Origin: Methylocapsa palsarum
GTDB taxonomy: Bacteria; Pseudomonadota; Alphaproteobacteria; Rhizobiales; Beijerinckiaceae
DNA: 64,000 bases
Direction: 5' to 3'
Assembly (NCBI RefSeq): GCF_900114285.1
Contig: NZ_FOSN01000010.1
Location: 62,001-126,000 of the forward strand
Position 1 is the first letter of the stretch. The number at the start of each line of letters is the position of its first letter. Below are positions 49,356-63,600 of the stretch, one piece after another. Made by a program: the position numbers and the translations under genes. The notes beneath the pieces were generated by a model. It saw only the letters and a list, made by a program, of their open reading frames with translations. It made no database searches and was not told the origin of the DNA.

Positions 49356-50399
49356 ATGGTCGCGGTCAAACACCATGAGGCCGACCGGTTCATCGCCCGC
49401 GGCGGCGCGAATATTTTTCTGTATCTCGTGTTCGGGACCGATCCGGGGCTCGTCGCCGAGCGGGTCCGCCGCATACTCGCGAGCGCCATCGACGATCCGA
49501 AGGATCCGTTCCAGCTGCTGCGGATGGATGGCGACGATCTCGCGGCCGACCCTCTCCGTCTCGCCGACGAGGCGAACACGATCCCGCTTTTCGGCGGCAG
49601 GCGGGCGGTCTGGATCGACGCGCAGGGCAAGGCCTTTGTTTCGGCGATCGAACCCGTCCTCAACGCGCCGCCAATCGGCTGCGTCATCGTCATCGCGGCG
49701 GGGGCGCTGAAAAAAGACTCCGCCCTGCGCAAGATCTGCGAGCGCGACAAGAACGCCGCCGCCATCGAATGCTATCCCGACAAAACCGAGGACATCGAAC
49801 GCCTGATCGACGCCGAAGCCGCCGCCGCGGGTCTGTCGATCGCCCCCGACGCAAGGCTCGTCCTTGCGTCCATGCTCGGGCAGGACCGCGGCTCGACCCG
49901 GTCCGAACTCGCAAAGCTCATCCTCTTCGCGCATGGCGACGGCAGGATCCGGCTCGACCACGTCGAAGCCATCGTCTCCGACGCCTCGCGCCTCGTCCTC
50001 GACAACGCGGTCAACGAGGCCTTTCAGGGCGATCAGGCGGCCCTCGAAGCGAGCGCGCGGCGCGTTTTCAAGGATTTTGTCGATCCGAGCCAGCTGCTTG
50101 GCGCGGCGCTGAGGCATGCGATGGCGCTGCATCGCGCGCGTCTCGACATCGAAGGCCACGAAATCTCCGGTGCCTCCCAGCGCGAGGGACGGGGCTTTGC
50201 CGGCGGCGGCTACGGCCGGACGCAGGATTTCGAGCGCCACCTCCGGATCTGGAGCAGCGCGCGGCTCGCCCGCGTCATCGAAAACGTCGCGGCGGCGATC
50301 AGCCAGACCCGCCGGGAACCCAAACTCGCGGAGGCGATCGCCTTGCGCGCGCTCTGGACGGTCGCGGCGGGCGCCAAAAGCAAAGGCCCGGTTCGCTGA
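49356..50399 (+). CDS. holA: DNA polymerase III delta subunit
   Basis: Clamp-loader subunit that opens the beta clamp. 347 aa with the family features [20 protein letters not shown], the AAA+-like core ([29 protein letters not shown]) and the C-terminal collar helices ([20 protein letters not shown]). Follows lptE after 15 bases. Confidence 0.93.
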   Translation: MVAVKHHEADRFIARGGANIFLYLVFGTDPGLVAERVRRILASAIDDPKDPFQLLRMDGDDLAADPLRLADEANTIPLFGGRRAVWIDAQGKAFVSAIEPVLNAPPIGCVIVIAAGALKKDSALRKICERDKNAAAIECYPDKTEDIERLIDAEAAAAGLSIAPDARLVLASMLGQDRGSTRSELAKLILFAHGDGRIRLDHVEAIVSDASRLVLDNAVNEAFQGDQAALEASARRVFKDFVDPSQLLGAALRHAMALHRARLDIEGHEISGASQREGRGFAGGGYGRTQDFERHLRIWSSARLARVIENVAAAISQTRREPKLAEAIALRALWTVAAGAKSKGPVR

Positions 50400-50621
50400 C
50401 TTTTGAACTCCGGCCGCGCGCCGAATGTATTTGCAACAGCCAGGGTTGCGCCGCAAAAAGCGGTATGTTAGTTCACCACTCGCTTCGGGGTGGAGCTGCT
50501 GTCCCTCGCGTCTTTCCCATATCTCAGCTTCAATCCGCGCCTGACTTCGCTTTGCGGCTTTCATCAAAGAAAGCCCCGCGCCTTTGCTGGCGCGCATGGC
50601 GCTTCGCTTTTGGGGATTCGA

Positions 50622-51184
50622 TTGCCGAAACAAGAGTCACTCGTTTCAGGAATGGCGGGACGCTACGCCCAGGCGCTCTTCGCGCTGGCGCAGGACTCCG
50701 GCGCCACGGACGAGATCGCCGCCGATCTCGCCAAGTTCTCCGGCCTTCTCGGCGAGAGCGAAGATTTGCGCCGTTTTGTGAAAAGCCCGGTCTTTTCCGC
50801 GGAGGAGCAGGTCAAGGCGCTCTCGGCGATCCTCGACAAAGCCGGCATCGCCGGCGCCGCCGCCAAATTCATCAAACTCACGGCGGTCAAGCGCCGCCTC
50901 TTCGCGATCGAGGACATGATCCGCGATTTCAACATCCTGAACGATTCCGCCAAGGGTCTGTCGCGCGCCATCGTGACGGTCGCCGAGCCGCTCAACCCCG
51001 ACCATGTCGAGGCGCTGAAGGCCGCCCTCGCCAATGTCACCGGCGGCAAGAGCGTCGAAGTCGACGTCAAGCTGGATCCGTCGATCATTGGCGGGCTCAT
51101 CGTCCAATTGGGCTCCCGCATGATCGACGGCTCGCTCAAGACGAAACTCAACTCGATCCGCACACGCATGAAAGAGGTCGGCTG

Positions 51185-51185
<1 letters not shown>
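50622..51185 (+). CDS. atpH: ATP synthase delta subunit
   Basis: F1 delta (OSCP) subunit of the stator, 187 aa from a TTG start with GGGGA about 9 bases upstream. The sequence [20 protein letters not shown] matches the alphaproteobacterial start; an earlier frame start at 50490 is not supported. C-terminal motif [17 protein letters not shown] is typical. It overlaps atpA by one base (TGATG). Confidence 0.93.
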
Positions 51186-52714
<1,529 letters not shown>

Positions 52715-52773
52715 GCGGCGGCGCCGTTTAGAACTCCCGCGCGCCCTGCCGGCGCGCGTCACGACCAGGATAT

Positions 52774-52822
52774 CGAGCGTCTCTTCTGACCGCATGACTT
52801 CACGCGATCAGACGTCGTTCTA
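52774..52822 (+). repeat. decayed interspersed-repeat copy in the atp operon
   Basis: GAGCGTCTCTTCTGACCGC then CATGACTTCACGCGATC match the left terminal repeat and left palindrome of the element with several changes, ending at GTTCTA. It sits between atpA and atpG and lacks the right half. Confidence 0.6.
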
Positions 52823-52838
52823 GCGAAGCGGACAAGCC

Positions 52839-53717
52839 ATGCCCTCGTTGAAGGATCTGCGCAATCGGATCGCCTCCGTCAAGGCGACGCAGAAGATCAC
52901 CAAGGCGATGCAGATGGTCGCGGCGGCGAAGCTGCGCCGGGCGCAGAACGCGGCTGAAGCCGCCCGGCCCTACGCCGAGCGGATGGATCGCGTTCTGACC
53001 AGCCTCGCGGCCTCGATCGGACCCGGCGCACAGGCGCCCGCCCTGCTCGCGGGCACTGGCCGGGACGATGTTCATCTCCTGATCGTCTGCACGGCGGAGC
53101 GCGGCCTTTGCGGCGCCTTCAACTCGTCCATCGCGCGGCTCGCCCGGGACACGGCGAACTCGCTGATGGCGCAAGGCAAGACGGTCAAGATCATCTGCAT
53201 CGGCAAGAAAGGTTTCGACCTCCTGCGCCGGCAGTTCGAAAAACAGATTCTCGAAGTCGTCGACCTGCGCGGGATCCGCTCGCTTTCGTTCGCCGACGCC
53301 GACACGATCGGCCGCAAGATCGTTTCCCTTTACGCCGCGGGAGAATTCGACGTCTGCACGTTGTTCTTCTCGCGCTTCAAGTCGGTCATTTCGCAAATTC
53401 CGACCGCGCAACGCCTGATCCCCCTGGGCCTCGCCGAAGGCGAACCGGCCGCGGCGCCGGCGGCCGTCTACGATTACGAGCCGGACGAAGAACAAATCCT
53501 GGCGACACTGCTGCCGCGAAACATTTCAATCCAGGTCTTGCGCGCGCTGCTCGAGAACGCCGCCTCCGAACAAGGCGCCCGCATGAGCGCGATGGACAAC
53601 GCCTCGCGCAACGCCGGCGACATGATCAAGAAACAGACGATGAAGTACAACCGTTCGCGCCAGGCGATGATCACCAAGGAACTGATCGAGATCATCTCCG
53701 GCGCCGAGGCGCTTTAG
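52839..53717 (+). CDS. atpG: ATP synthase gamma subunit
   Basis: Central rotor shaft of F1, 292 aa. N-terminal helix [20 protein letters not shown], core [19 protein letters not shown], and C-terminal helix [20 protein letters not shown] are all clear. In the standard atpHAGDC operon. Confidence 0.97.
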   Translation: MPSLKDLRNRIASVKATQKITKAMQMVAAAKLRRAQNAAEAARPYAERMDRVLTSLAASIGPGAQAPALLAGTGRDDVHLLIVCTAERGLCGAFNSSIARLARDTANSLMAQGKTVKIICIGKKGFDLLRRQFEKQILEVVDLRGIRSLSFADADTIGRKIVSLYAAGEFDVCTLFFSRFKSVISQIPTAQRLIPLGLAEGEPAAAPAAVYDYEPDEEQILATLLPRNISIQVLRALLENAASEQGARMSAMDNASRNAGDMIKKQTMKYNRSRQAMITKELIEIISGAEAL

Positions 53718-53749
53718 GCCGTCGTGATTTTTCAAAGAGCTTAAGATAG

Positions 53750-55216
<1,467 letters not shown>

Positions 55217-55308
55217 AGGCCATTGACGATCGGCCTGCCGCGTTGAGCGGCGACTCGCATTCCGATGCGGGCGCCGGGCCGAAGACAAAATGATTCCGAG
55301 GATGCGAC

Positions 55309-55710
55309 ATGCCGGCTTTTCACTTCGAACTGGTTTCTCCTGAAAGACTCGTCTTCGCCGGAGAGGTCGAGGCCGTCGTGGTGTCGGGAACCGAAGGCGA
55401 GTTTACGGTCCTGAAGGACCATTCGCCGATGATGTCGACGATGAAGCCGGGCGTGCTCGAGATCGCCGAGACCGCGTCGAAGAAGGCGCGGTTTTTCGTG
55501 CGCGGCGGCTTCGCCGACGTCGCGCCGTCCGGGCTGACGATTCTCGCCGAATTCGCCATTCCGATCGAGGAGCTCGACGGCGCCAAACTCGCGGCCGACG
55601 TCAAGGACGCCGAAGAAGACGTCGCGGACGCGGCGACCGACGAGGCGCGCCGTCTTGCGGCCGAAAAACGCGATCAATTGCTCGAACTGAAAAACGCGCT
55701 GAAGCTGTAA
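55309..55710 (+). CDS. atpC: ATP synthase epsilon subunit
   Basis: 133-aa epsilon subunit that regulates F1 rotation. N-terminal beta barrel ([36 protein letters not shown]) and C-terminal helices. Last gene of the operon; the a, b and c subunit genes are not in the window, as usual for alphaproteobacteria with split F0/F1 operons. Confidence 0.96.
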   Translation: MPAFHFELVSPERLVFAGEVEAVVVSGTEGEFTVLKDHSPMMSTMKPGVLEIAETASKKARFFVRGGFADVAPSGLTILAEFAIPIEELDGAKLAADVKDAEEDVADAATDEARRLAAEKRDQLLELKNALKL

Positions 55711-55816
55711 GGCGCGTGCAGATCCAGCGTCGGCGCCCTTGACGGCTGGCGGCGGCGTGGTCAAACTCTCCGCGCTGTCGGAATTCGTCTCTCCGGAGAG
55801 ATATCCTGAGACGCAT

Positions 55817-55890
55817 GCGGGCGTAGTTCAATGGCAGAACGGCAGCTTCCCAAGCTGCATACGAGGGTTCGATTCCCTTCGCCCGCTCCA
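55817..55890 (+). tRNA. tRNA-Gly (anticodon CCC)
   Basis: GCGGGCG pairs with CGCCCGC as acceptor; D-arm around TTCAATGGCAGAA; anticodon stem GCAGC/GCTGC with loop TTCCCAA, so anticodon CCC reads GGG; T-arm GAGGG-TTCGATT-CCCTT. CCA is encoded (55888-55890). 74 bases. Confidence 0.95.
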
Positions 55891-55923
55891 GACCGATCCG
55901 CATTGATCTCCGGCATTGAACGT

Positions 55924-55968
55924 TAGAGCATAGTCCGATTGGATTGAATCCATCCAATCGACAAGAAT
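55924..55968 (-). repeat. partial interspersed-repeat copy
   Basis: TAGAGCATAGTCCGATTGG followed by a TTGAATCCATCCAA palindrome and CGACAAGAAT: the right half of the element in reverse orientation. The left half is missing. It lies between the tRNA-Gly and the SGNH gene. Confidence 0.75.
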
Positions 55969-56048
55969 GATCGCTCTGCGGACGGGTTTCCGCCCGGAGC
56001 GCTCGTACGGGACGTGCGGAGAGCGCCGGAGACGTCTATATTCCCTGT

Positions 56049-57404
56049 ATGGATTCGAAAGACCTTTTCAAAGCCTTGACCTTTGGCCGCCCCGTCGCCG
56101 CCGGGGCCGCAGCTTCCTTGAGCTTGCGCTCCCTGCGGGACGCCGGTCTGGCGCTGGCCGTCCTGACCGGCGCCTTCATCGCGCTTCAGCTGCTCGGCGC
56201 CTCCCCGGCCTTTGCGCAAGCTGACCCCTTCGCCTGGTTCGAGCAGCTGTTCAAACCTCCGGCGGCAAACCGCGCCGTAAAGCCCAAATCGGAATTCCAC
56301 CGCGCCGCGCCCTCGCACCATCTGCAAAGGTCGAGGCCGGCTTTCAGATCAGGCGAGCGGTCCTTCGAACGTGCGCCGGGGTCACGGACGCTCGAGCGCA
56401 CCCACAAAAGGCTGGTCGAGAAGCCGGCCGAAAAACCACCCGAGAAGCCCGCCGTTCCGCCCACCTATTTCGTCGCCGTGATCGGCGATAGCCTCGCCGA
56501 ATTGCTTGGACAGGGGCTGGGCGTGGCGCTCGCCGACAGGCCCGAAGTCGGGATCCTTCAAAAAGCGAAAGAAAACAGCGGCCTCGTGCGCGATGATTTC
56601 TACGACTGGACGAAGGCCACGCATGACCTTCTCGCCAGCGGCGAAAAGATCGACTTCGCCGTGATGATGATCGGCAGCAACGACCGCCAGTCTTTGCGCA
56701 ATGCGAACGGCTCCTTTGAACCTCGCTCGCCGGAATGGGAGGAGGCCTATGCCCACCGGATCGAAGCCATCGCGAGCCAGTTCCGCGAACGTAAGATTCC
56801 GCTGGTCTGGGTCGGCCTGCCCGCCTTGAAAAGCGAACGTCTGTCGGAGGACGCCATCGCGCTCAACGAATTCTTCCGTGAATATGCGGTGAAAAATGGC
56901 GCCATCTATGTCGACGCCTGGGAACCGTTCGTGGACGAACTTGAGCAATACAGCGCTTTTGGCCCCGACATCGACGGCCAGATCGTCCGTTTGCGCACCG
57001 CCGATGGCGTTCATTTCACCAAGGCCGGAGCGCGCAAGCTCGCCCATTTCGTCGAGCCGGAAATCCGCCGCCGCCTCGATGAACTCCACCCCCCCGCCAA
57101 TCCGGATGACGCAAACGCGCCGGCCGCGGTCGAAACCGGGCAGCCGCCCCTGACCGAAGGGCCTCCGGCGCCGCAGGAAGCTTCCCTTCCCCCGGCCGAC
57201 GAGCCCGCTCCCTTGCCTCCCAAACCGGCGGCGGGGCCCGTACTTCCCCTGACGGGGCCGGTTCTCGCGCCACGCGGGGAACTCGCCACCCGGATGATTC
57301 AGACAAAACCGGCGGCCGCGAATCGCCCACAAACCCTCGTCAAAAACGCGCCGTCCGAGCCAAAGCCAGGCCGGGCGGATGATTTCAGCTGGCCCAGACC
57401 CTGA
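56049..57404 (+). CDS. SGNH hydrolase-like protein, DUF459 type
   Basis: 451 aa. A membrane segment near residues 30-55 ends ASPAFAQAD, a possible signal peptide. A Pro/Lys/Glu linker follows. The SGNH core begins at FVAVIGDSLAELLGQG (Ser148), with MMIGSNDRQ (Gly-Asn-Asp block) and a late DGVHFT (Asp-x-x-His). The C-terminal 100 residues are Pro/Ala-rich. DUF459 members are periplasmic and of unknown substrate; esterase of cell-envelope glycans is a guess. Confidence 0.8.
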   Translation: MDSKDLFKALTFGRPVAAGAAASLSLRSLRDAGLALAVLTGAFIALQLLGASPAFAQADPFAWFEQLFKPPAANRAVKPKSEFHRAAPSHHLQRSRPAFRSGERSFERAPGSRTLERTHKRLVEKPAEKPPEKPAVPPTYFVAVIGDSLAELLGQGLGVALADRPEVGILQKAKENSGLVRDDFYDWTKATHDLLASGEKIDFAVMMIGSNDRQSLRNANGSFEPRSPEWEEAYAHRIEAIASQFRERKIPLVWVGLPALKSERLSEDAIALNEFFREYAVKNGAIYVDAWEPFVDELEQYSAFGPDIDGQIVRLRTADGVHFTKAGARKLAHFVEPEIRRRLDELHPPANPDDANAPAAVETGQPPLTEGPPAPQEASLPPADEPAPLPPKPAAGPVLPLTGPVLAPRGELATRMIQTKPAAANRPQTLVKNAPSEPKPGRADDFSWPRP

Positions 57405-57517
57405 CTCTCAACATAAAAGCGCCACATTTACCGTCCCGCGACGGAACAAATCGCACAGCTTGAGCGTTGGAAGCTCGTTAAGAGATCTTATCGAGGTTTC
57501 ACACGGGGTTTTCGGAG

Positions 57518-58141
57518 ATGCGCAAGGTCAGCATGGGAGTCGCAATTGCCGCGGCGGCAGTGGCGGGTGTTCTTTTCTCAACGGGCGCGCAAGCGTTCGA
57601 CTCTGGATCGTCTTCCAATCTGATCCTTGGCCCGCAACCGCATGGGCAGGTCCATCGGGCGAATTTGCCAACAGAGCTGAACCGCGAAGTTGCTCCGACC
57701 CGCACCGAAGTGGACGATCCGACCGGCGAACATCCGGGCACGATCACCGTCGATTCCAGGAACCGCTACCTTTATCTCTCGATGGAAGGCGGACGGTCGA
57801 TGCGCTACGACATCGGCGTCGGCCGCGAGGGATTCGCCTGGTCCGGGCGCGCCTATGTCGGGCGCCGGGCCGAATGGCCGGCGTGGACGCCCCCCGCCGA
57901 TATGTTGAAGCGCCGCCCTGAACTGCCGCGCGTCATGAAAGGCGGCATCGCCAATCCGCTCGGGGCGCGCGCGATGTATCTTTATAATGGCCATGGCGAT
58001 ACGATGTTTCGCATTCACGGCACCAACGAGCCCGACACGATCGGACAAGCCGTCTCCTCCGGCTGCATTCGTCTCCTCAACGACGACATTGTCGATCTTT
58101 ATGAAAGAGTGAAGGTTGGAGCGACGGTCGTCGTGCTATAA
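57518..58141 (+). CDS. L,D-transpeptidase 1 (tandem pair)
   Basis: 207-aa periplasmic enzyme. Signal peptide to about residue 26 (AQA). YkuD domain from DPTGEHPGTITVDSRNRYLY to the end, with the active Cys183 in VSSGCIRLLN and His in [10 protein letters not shown]. Cross-links peptidoglycan or anchors proteins to it. Similar along the domain to the next gene. Confidence 0.92.
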   Translation: MRKVSMGVAIAAAAVAGVLFSTGAQAFDSGSSSNLILGPQPHGQVHRANLPTELNREVAPTRTEVDDPTGEHPGTITVDSRNRYLYLSMEGGRSMRYDIGVGREGFAWSGRAYVGRRAEWPAWTPPADMLKRRPELPRVMKGGIANPLGARAMYLYNGHGDTMFRIHGTNEPDTIGQAVSSGCIRLLNDDIVDLYERVKVGATVVVL

Positions 58142-58172
58142 GCGCACAGGCGGCCGGACGGCGCGAAATTGA

Positions 58173-58204
58173 TTGGATTGCAAGGCTTGGATTGCAAGGC
58201 TTGG
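58173..58204 (+). repeat. short tandem repeat between the two L,D-transpeptidases
   Basis: TTGGATTGCAAGGC twice in tandem, with a partial third copy. Possibly a replication-slippage product; it lies in the leader of the second gene. Confidence 0.5.
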
Positions 58205-58292
58205 GACAGGTTCTCGTGACAAGATCAAGCTTCCGCCAAATCGCCGCTTTTCGCCGGTAGCGGTCCGGTCCTGTTTTCGAGCCGAAGCTTTG

Positions 58293-59084
58293 ATGAGTTT
58301 TCCTATGCGCCGATCGGGCCGTTGTTTCGTTCGGGCCGCCACCGCTTTGTCGGCGGCGGCCTTCATTCTTGGCGGATTGTTTTTCGCAGCCCCCGATCCG
58401 GCGTTCGCGCAATACCGGAATTATTCGGGCTATCAGGCCTATCCGGCCTATCCGCCTTATGCGTATCCGGCCTATCCCGATGTTTTTCCGGAGGATCTGC
58501 CGCCGGCCTATCGCGGCTATCCTTATTCCTATGCGGCCCCGAACCCTTACGAATCGGGCGCTGGCCGTCCCGTTAGGCGCGCCTCTCGCGAACCCTACGG
58601 CGACGGCGATCAGGAACTGCGCGTCGATCCCTCGCAAAGGACCGCCGCACTGGTCCGCAACCCGACCAGCGAGGCGCCGGGAACGATCGTCATCGATACG
58701 CGCTCTCGGCATCTGTATCTGGTGCAGCCGGGCGGCGAGGCGATTCAGTACGGGATCGGCGTCGGGCGCCAGGGATTTGAATGGAGGGGCGTCGCCCGCG
58801 TCGGCCGCAAGGCCGAATGGCCGCGCTGGATTCCGCCGAAGGAAATGCTGCAGCGCCGCCCCGACCTGCCGGACCAGATGGAGGGCGGTCTTGAAAATCC
58901 GCTCGGCGCGCGCGCGCTCTATCTCTACCAGGGGAACCGGGACACCATGTTCCGCATCCACGGCACGAACGAGCCCGATTCGATCGGCAAGGCGGTGTCG
59001 TCAGGCTGCATCCGTATGATGAACGCCGACGTCATCGACCTCTATCAAAGAGTGGGCGTCGGCGCGCGGGTCGTGGTGCTGTAG
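58293..59084 (+). CDS. L,D-transpeptidase 2 (tandem pair)
   Basis: 263 aa from ATG 58293. Signal peptide to about residue 45 (ending FAQYRN), then a Tyr/Pro/Ala-rich stretch ([13 protein letters not shown]), then a YkuD domain with [10 protein letters not shown] and active Cys239 in [10 protein letters not shown]. The domain closely matches the upstream gene ([20 protein letters not shown] versus GVGREGFAWSGRAYVGRRAE). The frame is open to 58173, but no better start is visible. Confidence 0.9.
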   Translation: MSFPMRRSGRCFVRAATALSAAAFILGGLFFAAPDPAFAQYRNYSGYQAYPAYPPYAYPAYPDVFPEDLPPAYRGYPYSYAAPNPYESGAGRPVRRASREPYGDGDQELRVDPSQRTAALVRNPTSEAPGTIVIDTRSRHLYLVQPGGEAIQYGIGVGRQGFEWRGVARVGRKAEWPRWIPPKEMLQRRPDLPDQMEGGLENPLGARALYLYQGNRDTMFRIHGTNEPDSIGKAVSSGCIRMMNADVIDLYQRVGVGARVVVL

Positions 59085-59137
59085 CCCTCCCGACGCCGAG
59101 GCCATCGGTCGCTTCGACGTCACCCCGGCAGAACACG

Positions 59138-60556
59138 TCACCCTGGGAGGACGCTCGATCCCATCAGGAACGTATCGACCGACCGCGCCGCCTGGCGCCC
59201 TTCCCGGATCGCCCAGACAACAAGCGACTGGCCGCGCCGCATGTCGCCGCAGGCGAAGACATGACCGAGCGACGTCTTGTACCCCAAAGTATCGGCGGCG
59301 ACGTTGCCGCGGGCGTCCAGCGCGACCCCGAGATTGTGCAACAGCCCCTCATGGATCGGCGAAACGAAGCCCATGGCGAGGAGAACGAGGTCGGCTCTAA
59401 GTTCAAATTCGCCGCCAGGAATTTCTTTCAGATGCTCGTCGAGCCGCACGCAACGGATCTTCTTTACCGCGCCTTCTTCGCCGATGAACGCCTTGGTCAG
59501 CACTGAAAAGTCCCGCTTCGCGCCTTCTTCCTGCGAAGAGGAAGTGCGCATCTTCAGCGGCCAGTTCGGCCAGGTCAGCAGCTTGTTTTCCTTTTCCGGC
59601 GGCTGCGGCATGATTTCCAGTTGCGTCACCGAGAGCGCGCCCTGGCGGATCGAGGTGCCGATGCAATCGGAGCCGGTGTCGCCGCCGCCGATAACGACGA
59701 CATGTTTCGCGCCGGCAAGGATCGGTTCGTTGGTGTGAATCGGCTCGCGGCCGACGCGGCGGTTCTGCTGCGGCAGAAAATCCATGGCGAAATGAACGCC
59801 GGCGAGTTCCCGCCCCTCGATCAGGAGGTCGCGCGGCTTTTCCGCGCCGCCGGAAAGAACGACGGCGTCGTAGCCGGCGAGGAGTTCATCGGCTCCAAGA
59901 TCGACGCCGACATTGACGCCCATATGAAAAACCACGCCTTCGGCATTCATCTGCTCGACGCGGCGGTCGATCAGAAACTTCTCCATCTTGAAGTCGGGGA
60001 TGCCATAGCGCAGCAATCCGCCCGCCTTGGCGTGCTTTTCGAAGACATGCACGTCGTGGCCGACCCGCGCCAATTGCTGCGCGCAGGCGAGCCCCGCCGG
60101 CCCCGAGCCGACGACGGCGACCTTTTTCGACGTCTTCTTCGCGGCGGGCTCGGGCTTGATCCAGCCGTTTTTCCAGGCCCGGTCGACGATCGCGCATTCG
60201 ATCGTCTTGATCGTCACCGGAGCGTCGCTGAGGTTCAGCGTGCAGGACGCCTCGCACGGCGCCGGACAGATGCGGCCGGTGAACTCGGGGAAATTATTGG
60301 TCGAATGAAGGTTGAGCGAGGCTTCCTTCCAATCGGAATGGTAGACGAGGTCGTTCCAATCCGGGATCTGATTGTTGACCGGGCAGCCCGAGTGGCAATA
60401 CGGAATGCCGCAGTTCATGCAGCGCGCCGCCTGATCCTTGGTCGCCTCTTCCGACAGCGGAATGACGAATTCCTTGTAGTGGCGAATGCGGTCGGACGCG
60501 GGCGCGTAGCGCCGGTCGCGCCGGTCGATTTCCAGAAATCCCGTCACCTTGCCCAT
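59138..60556 (-). CDS. gltD: glutamate synthase small subunit (NADPH)
   Basis: 472 aa; feeds electrons from NADPH to the large subunit via FAD and Fe-S centres. N-terminal cysteines [20 protein letters not shown] and CPAPCEASC bind 4Fe-4S clusters; FAD site [14 protein letters not shown] and NADPH site [13 protein letters not shown] follow. Downstream of gltB on the same strand. Confidence 0.97.
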   Translation of the reverse strand: MGKVTGFLEIDRRDRRYAPASDRIRHYKEFVIPLSEEATKDQAARCMNCGIPYCHSGCPVNNQIPDWNDLVYHSDWKEASLNLHSTNNFPEFTGRICPAPCEASCTLNLSDAPVTIKTIECAIVDRAWKNGWIKPEPAAKKTSKKVAVVGSGPAGLACAQQLARVGHDVHVFEKHAKAGGLLRYGIPDFKMEKFLIDRRVEQMNAEGVVFHMGVNVGVDLGADELLAGYDAVVLSGGAEKPRDLLIEGRELAGVHFAMDFLPQQNRRVGREPIHTNEPILAGAKHVVVIGGGDTGSDCIGTSIRQGALSVTQLEIMPQPPEKENKLLTWPNWPLKMRTSSSQEEGAKRDFSVLTKAFIGEEGAVKKIRCVRLDEHLKEIPGGEFELRADLVLLAMGFVSPIHEGLLHNLGVALDARGNVAADTLGYKTSLGHVFACGDMRRGQSLVVWAIREGRQAARSVDTFLMGSSVLPG

Positions 60557-60655
60557 TTGTCATCCTTCAGCCGCCGCCGCGTCGCGGCGAGCGCTTTGGC
60601 GCCGGCCGCGAGCGACGATCTTTTGTCAGTCAAACACGAAAAATGCGAGAAGCGC

Positions 60656-63600
60656 TCACGGCCCCGCCGAAGCAAGCAGCTTGTGGTCCGGGTCGACGCG
60701 CATCTCCTCGATCGCGCGGCGATATTCGACCGGCATGATCTTACGGAATTTATGCTTGTAACCAGCCCAGTTTTCAAGGATCAGCGCCGCCCGTTTCGAC
60801 CCCGTGTAACGGGCATGGTTGGAAATCAGCTGGTGAAGCCGTTCGGCGTCGAACCGCGTCATGTCTTCCATGACATCGACGCGGCCGTGAAAATCGAGAT
60901 CGCCGCCCTGATGGTAGCTCTCCTGCATCACAAGCTCCTCCTCGGCCAGCGGTTCGAGCTCCACCATGGCGAGGTTGCAGCGCTCGGCGAAATCGCCGTC
61001 CTCGTCGAGTACATAGGCGATGCCTCCGGACATGCCGGCCGCGAAATTACGGCCCGTCCGGCCGATGACGACGACGACGCCGCCGGTCATATATTCGCAG
61101 CCATGATCGCCGGCCCCTTCGACCACGGCGATTGCGCCCGAATTGCGCACGGCGAAGCGCTCGCCGGCGACGCCGCTGAAGTAGCATTCGCCCGCGATCG
61201 CGCCATAAAGCGCGGTGTTGCCGACGATGATCGAATCCTCCGAGGCGACCCGCGTCGCGGCAGGCGGATAGACGATGATCCTGCCGCCCGACAATCCCTT
61301 GCCGACATAGTCGTTGGCCTGGCCTTCGAGCTCCAGCGTCACGCCAGCGGCGAGCCAGGCGCCGAAGCTTTGCCCCGCCGTTCCCTTGGCGACGATATGG
61401 ATCGTCTCCGCCGGCAGCCCGGCATGGCCGTAGCGGCGGGCGATCTCGCCCGAAAGCATCGCGCCGGTGGTGCGGTTGGTGTTGTTGATCGCGGTTTCGA
61501 TCCGCACCGGCGCCCCCGTCTCGATGGCGACGGCGGCCTTTGCGATCAGCATCCGGTCGAGCGCTTTATCCAGTCCGTGGTCCTGCCGTTCGGAATGGAA
61601 GATCGACTGGTTCGAGGCCGCCTCCGGCTTGTGGAACAGTTTGGAGAAATCGAGCCCGCGGGCCTTCCAATGCGCGACCGCCTTCTGCTTGTCGAGCATC
61701 TGCATCTGGCCGATCATCTCGTCAAAGCCGCGATAACCCATTTCCGCCATGAGCTGGCGCACTTCCTCTGCGACGAAGAAGAAGAAATTGATGACATGTT
61801 CGGGCTGGCCCGCAAACCGCTTGCGCAGCACCGGATCCTGCGTCGCGACGCCGACGGGACACGTGTTCAGATGGCACTTGCGCATCATGATGCAGCCGGC
61901 CGCGATCAGCGGCGCGGTGGCGAAGCCGAACTCGTCGGCGCCGAGCAGCGCGCCAATGACGACATCGCGCCCGGTGCGCAGACCGCCGTCGACCTGGACC
62001 GCAATGCGCGCGCGCAGCCGGTTCAGGACAAGAGTCTGATGCGTCTCGGCGAGACCGATTTCCCACGGGCTGCCGGCGTGTTTGATCGAGGTCAGCGGCG
62101 AGGCGCCCGTGCCGCCTTCGTAACCCGAAATCGTGACATGATCGGCGCGGCCCTTGGAGACGCCCGCGGCGACAGTCCCGACGCCGACTTCGGAGACGAG
62201 CTTCACCGAAACGCTCGCCTGCGGATTGACGTTCTTGAGATCGAAGATCAGCTGCGCCAGATCCTCGATGGAATAAATATCGTGGTGCGGCGGAGGCGAG
62301 ATGAGGCCGACGCCTTGCGTCGAATGCCGGACCTTGGCGATGACGGCGTCGACCTTGTGGCCCGGCAGCTGGCCGCCCTCGCCGGGTTTAGCCCCCTGCG
62401 CCATCTTGATCTGCATCATATCGGAATTGACGAGATATTCGGCCGTCACGCCGAACCGGCCCGATGCGACCTGCTTGATCGCCGAGCGCATCGAATCGCC
62501 ATTCGGAAGCGGCTTGTAGCGGTCTGATTCCTCGCCGCCTTCTCCGGTGTTCGACTTGCCGCCGATCCTGTTCATGGCGATCGCGAGCGTCGTGTGAGCC
62601 TCGCGCGAGATCGAGCCGTAGGACATGGCGCCGGTCGAGAAGCGCCGGACGATCGACGCGGCGCTCTCGACCTCGTCGAGCGGAACCGGGGCGCGGCCGT
62701 CTTCATCGGCGCCTTTGATCCGGAACAGGCCGCGAATGGTCAAAGGCTGTTCGTTCTGATCGTTCAGAAGCGCCGCATATTGTTTGTACGTCGCCGCATT
62801 GTTGCCGCGCACGGCGTGCTGCAGCAGGGTGACGGATTGCGGCGACCAGGAATGCGCTTCGCCGCGCATGCGGTAGGCGTAGTCGCCGCCGACGTCGAGG
62901 GCGTTGCGGTAGATCGGCGCGTCGCCGAAGGCGTCCTTATGGCGGCGGCCCGTCTCCTGCGCGATCTCGTCGAGGCCGACGCCGCCGATCCGCGTCGCCG
63001 TGCCGGTGAAATAGCGGGCGACGAAATCCTCGGCGAGGCCGACCGCGTCGAAGATCTGCGCGCCGCAATAGGACTGGTAGGTCGAGATGCCCATCTTGGA
63101 CATGACCTTCAGCAATCCCTTGTCGATCGATTTCACATAGCGCTTGCAGGCCTCGTAGCCGTCGATCTCATCGGGGAATTCGTCGGCGAGCGCGGCGAGC
63201 GTCTCAAAGGCGAGATAGGGATTGATCGCTTCGGCGCCATAGCCTGCGAGAAGCGCGAAATGATGCACTTCTCGCGGCTCTCCGCTCTCGACCACGAGGC
63301 CGACCGAGGTGCGCAGCCCCTTGCGGATCAGATGATGATGCACCGCCGCCGTCGCGAGCAGGGCGGGGATCGGAATCCGGTCCGGCCCTGCGAGCCGGTC
63401 GGAAAGAATGATGATGTTGAAGCCGCCGTTGACCGCCTGGTCGGCGCGGTCGCACAGCCTCGTCAAAGCGTCGCGCATGCCTTCCGCGCCGGTCTCGGCC
63501 GCATAGGTGACGTCGAGCGTCTTGGTGTCGAACGCCTCTTCGAAATGGCCGATCGAACGGATTTTTTCGAGATCGACATTGGTGAGAATCGGCTGGCGGA

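Noticed and set aside
49769..51184. Apparent N-terminal extension of atpA into holA and atpH
   Set aside because: In-frame by chance; atpA has a clear ATG overlapping the atpH stop.
59621..62527. 968-aa forward frame over gltB and gltD
   Set aside because: Shadow of the clear minus-strand glutamate synthase genes.
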